DNA from: CAYNJW01 sp964397665
GTDB lineage: Archaea; Nanobdellota; Nanobdellia; Pacearchaeales; GW2011-AR1
Reading direction: 5' to 3'
Length of the DNA: 5,371 bases
Assembly: GCA_964397665.1 (NCBI GenBank)
Contig: CAYNJW010000025.1
Coordinates: 1 to 5,371, forward strand
In this document: positions 5,222 to 5,371 of the stretch, in pieces
How the letters are laid out: each line of letters opens with the position of its first letter
Position numbering within the stretch: position 1 is the stretch's first letter
The notes under the pieces: generated by a model
Database searches by the model: none
The model's input: only the letters and a program-made list of their open reading frames with translations
Told to the model about the DNA's origin: nothing
Translations under genes and position numbers: made by a program

Positions 5222-5371
5222 CTTTAATCTCTCCTTTCATTGTCTTTTCTGCTTCTTCTCTAGCTTTTCTTGCTTCCTCGACTGATTTTTTTATTTCAGC
5301 TAAATCTGCTAATTTCTTCTCTAACTTTGGAGGTTTTTCACCTAACTTTTCCCATTGTTTTTCTAAACGAG
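5187..5371 (-). CDS. C-terminal end of a charged helical protein (N-terminus outside window)
   Basis: An open frame enters from the right edge (first complete codon at 5369) and ends at TAA 5189-5187, giving the last 60 residues. The sequence is almost entirely Lys/Glu/Ala/Arg-rich helix (for example LEKKLADLAEIKKSVEEARK), interrupted once by GEKPPK, and ends KDIKEKKD. It is probably a coiled-coil or long helical tail; no domain can be named. It is judged real because the frame stays open with amino-acid use typical of helical protein, and because its codons carry the Shine-Dalgarno site of the next gene. The 35-base overlap with that gene is longer than usual; an alternative is one gene split by an indel in a run of eight A residues at 5193-5200. 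Confidence 0.7.
   Translation of the reverse strand, partial: RLEKQWEKLGEKPPKLEKKLADLAEIKKSVEEARKAREEAEKTMKGEIKDGEKDIKEKKD
5231..5237 (-). promoter_or_regulatory. Shine-Dalgarno site for the basic protein
   Basis: AAAGGAG on the minus strand, nine bases before ATG 5221, lies within the upstream gene. It supports the long form of the basic protein rather than the internal ATG at 5062. Confidence 0.7.

Noticed and set aside
5055..5285. Plus-strand open frame of 76 codons rich in Phe and Leu
   Set aside because: It is the antisense shadow of the Lys-rich basic protein and of the helical protein end; poly-Lys codons read as Phe/Leu on the other strand. No supporting upstream signal was seen.
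1..5371. CRISPR array, tRNA, rRNA or transposon
   Set aside because: No regularly spaced repeats, no cloverleaf-like GC-rich segment, no transposase-like protein and no terminal inverted repeats were found; the only long repeat is the coding pair in the surface genes.

Overview
The window looks like a piece of a small, very AT-rich archaeal genome, most likely a DPANN lineage of the Pacearchaeota/Woesearchaeota type. The signs are lysine-rich intracellular proteins, secreted proteins dense in N-X-S/T sequons, TATA boxes about 25 bases before several start codons (leaderless archaeal promoters), Shine-Dalgarno sites only before internal operon genes, and T-rich tracts instead of hairpins after stop codons. 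The assignment rests on style and on recalled family resemblance; no rRNA or marker gene is present.

All six genes lie on the minus strand, so transcription runs from base 5371 toward base 1. Bases 5371-3877 hold a tightly packed three-gene cluster: the C-terminal end of a charged helical protein, a very basic 167-residue protein overlapping it by 35 bases, and a 282-residue coiled-coil protein overlapping that one by 8 bases. Next comes a 600-residue single-pass membrane protein (3822-2020) with a glycosylated Ig-like ectodomain and an unrecognised cytoplasmic domain. Only 24 bases after it starts a 232-residue, acidic, secreted surface protein (1995-1297). A 156-base intergenic region follows, then a winged-helix regulator (1140-472). 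The regulator is coupled by a strong Shine-Dalgarno site to a second secreted protein (469-1, running off the window), which is a paralogue of the first.

The most striking feature is the pair of surface-protein paralogues flanking the regulator. They share a 76-residue block identical in protein sequence; its DNA differs at 11 of 228 positions, all silent, while the sequence on both sides diverges abruptly. One copy has its own promoter and the other is co-transcribed with the regulator. The locus therefore looks like a cell-surface module of two interchangeable secreted proteins, a candidate local regulator and a receptor-like membrane protein. Function beyond secretion, membrane placement and DNA binding cannot be read from the sequence.
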